DNA from: Litsea cubeba
Taxonomy: Eukaryota; Streptophyta; Magnoliopsida; Laurales; Lauraceae
Assembly (NCBI GenBank): GCA_012931725.1
Contig: CM022951.1
Location: 13,476,840 to 13,540,839, forward strand
Direction of reading: 5' to 3'
Length of the DNA: 64,000 bases
A program made the position numbers and the translations under genes. Shown piece by piece: positions 63,561 through 64,000 of this stretch. The notes beneath the pieces are model-generated. The model did not search any database, was not told the origin of the DNA, and saw only the letters and a list, made by a program, of their open reading frames with translations. Numbering within the stretch: the stretch's first letter is position 1; each line of letters opens with the position of its first letter.

Positions 63561-64000
63561 AAGTGCAAGTACTGGCCAGGGCCCACTTGACAACGAACAA
63601 CCCGGGTTATTGGGAGTTCTGTAGGATTGATAACATTCGACGTGGTTGGATGATTGGTGCAGTTATTTGGTAAAAATTGTGCAAGATCTTAATCTGTCAT
63701 TCATTGTCAATCTACGCAATATGGTGATTGACCGTACACTGCAGAGGTGAATATAAAATAAGAACCAGGCATGATAATTAGTCAATCCACCTTAGGATTG
63801 AAGGGCTATGGGTTCTTGGCAATAAAATGATAATGACAAATTAGTAGATAAGCACGATGGGTGGCACAAGGATTTAGAAATGGAAGGATTTAGTTACGTG
63901 GAGATTATCTCTCTGGGCGTGAATTCCTATCCATGTGAATCCAAGGGCAATGGTTGGTTGTGAGAATATGTAATTGCACCTGGTGGATCTAAAGGCTGAG
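63561..64000. other. Window end, nothing recognised
   Basis: Mixed-composition sequence with no open frame, repeat or RNA gene that I can support. Confidence 0.4.

Overview
This is plant nuclear DNA, almost certainly from an angiosperm. The evidence is a CYP89-type cytochrome P450 with a plant-style intron, Tat- and Tekay-type Ty3/gypsy retrotransposons, CACTA termini, Mutator-like (MULE) elements with 9-bp target duplications, and a plant LINE tail. A woody or magnoliid-like genome is possible, but that is only an impression from composition. Very little of the 64 kb is working host gene. Most of it is a layered transposon nest whose insertion order can be read from target-site duplications (TSDs).

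Region 1 (1-14,640): a CYP89A-like P450 in two exons (391-752 and 13291-14440). Its intron holds a 12.3-kb Tat-lineage LTR retrotransposon (806-13073, TSD CATTG, nearly identical LTRs) lying on the minus strand. The P450 also has an in-frame TGA and an altered I-helix motif, so I call it a pseudogene. Antisense to its own gag-pol, the Tat element carries a three-exon gene with its own TATA box, a possible second antisense unit, and a 74-bp tandem array.

Region 2 (14,641-52,053): a LINE fragment is split by a 36.7-kb CACTA transposon (14989-51646, TSD CCA). Across the split the LINE reading frame rejoins exactly. Without its nested insertions the CACTA element would be about 12.2 kb. It has GCAACGG-rich subterminal arrays at both ends and carries pieces of host genes, all on the minus strand: a BAP31-like first exon, a leucine-rich-repeat C-terminus, an HMA5-like copper-ATPase exon and two unidentified exons. 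It also holds orphan termini of three other CACTA families. Three LTR elements are nested in it: a small pol-less Tat relative (15433-18872), a 9.8-kb pol-less element with about 4-kb LTRs (21926-31764), and a Tekay-type chromovirus (34351-45516) that landed inside the HMA5-like exon.

Region 3 (52,065-59,877): an old Tekay-like solo LTR contains a MULE (52857-54313) and a younger Athila-like solo LTR (54708-58303). The younger LTR in turn contains a long-TIR Mutator-type MITE (55678-56661).

Region 4 (59,878-64,000): low-coding sequence with weak promoter-like and copia-like traces.

The most unusual signal is shared by the three Tekay-related LTR families here (two full elements and the old solo LTR). 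Each LTR has a conserved AG|GCAAGT donor-like site and a later polypyrimidine/AG acceptor. In two of the three, the acceptor is followed in the same phase by a short acidic reading frame containing an EW-x-ADD motif. The two intact elements also carry arrays of short perfect palindromes inside this putative LTR intron. LTR differences were counted by eye and are approximate. Several single-base lesions (the TGA in the P450, one-base frameshifts in two pol genes) could be real or assembly errors.
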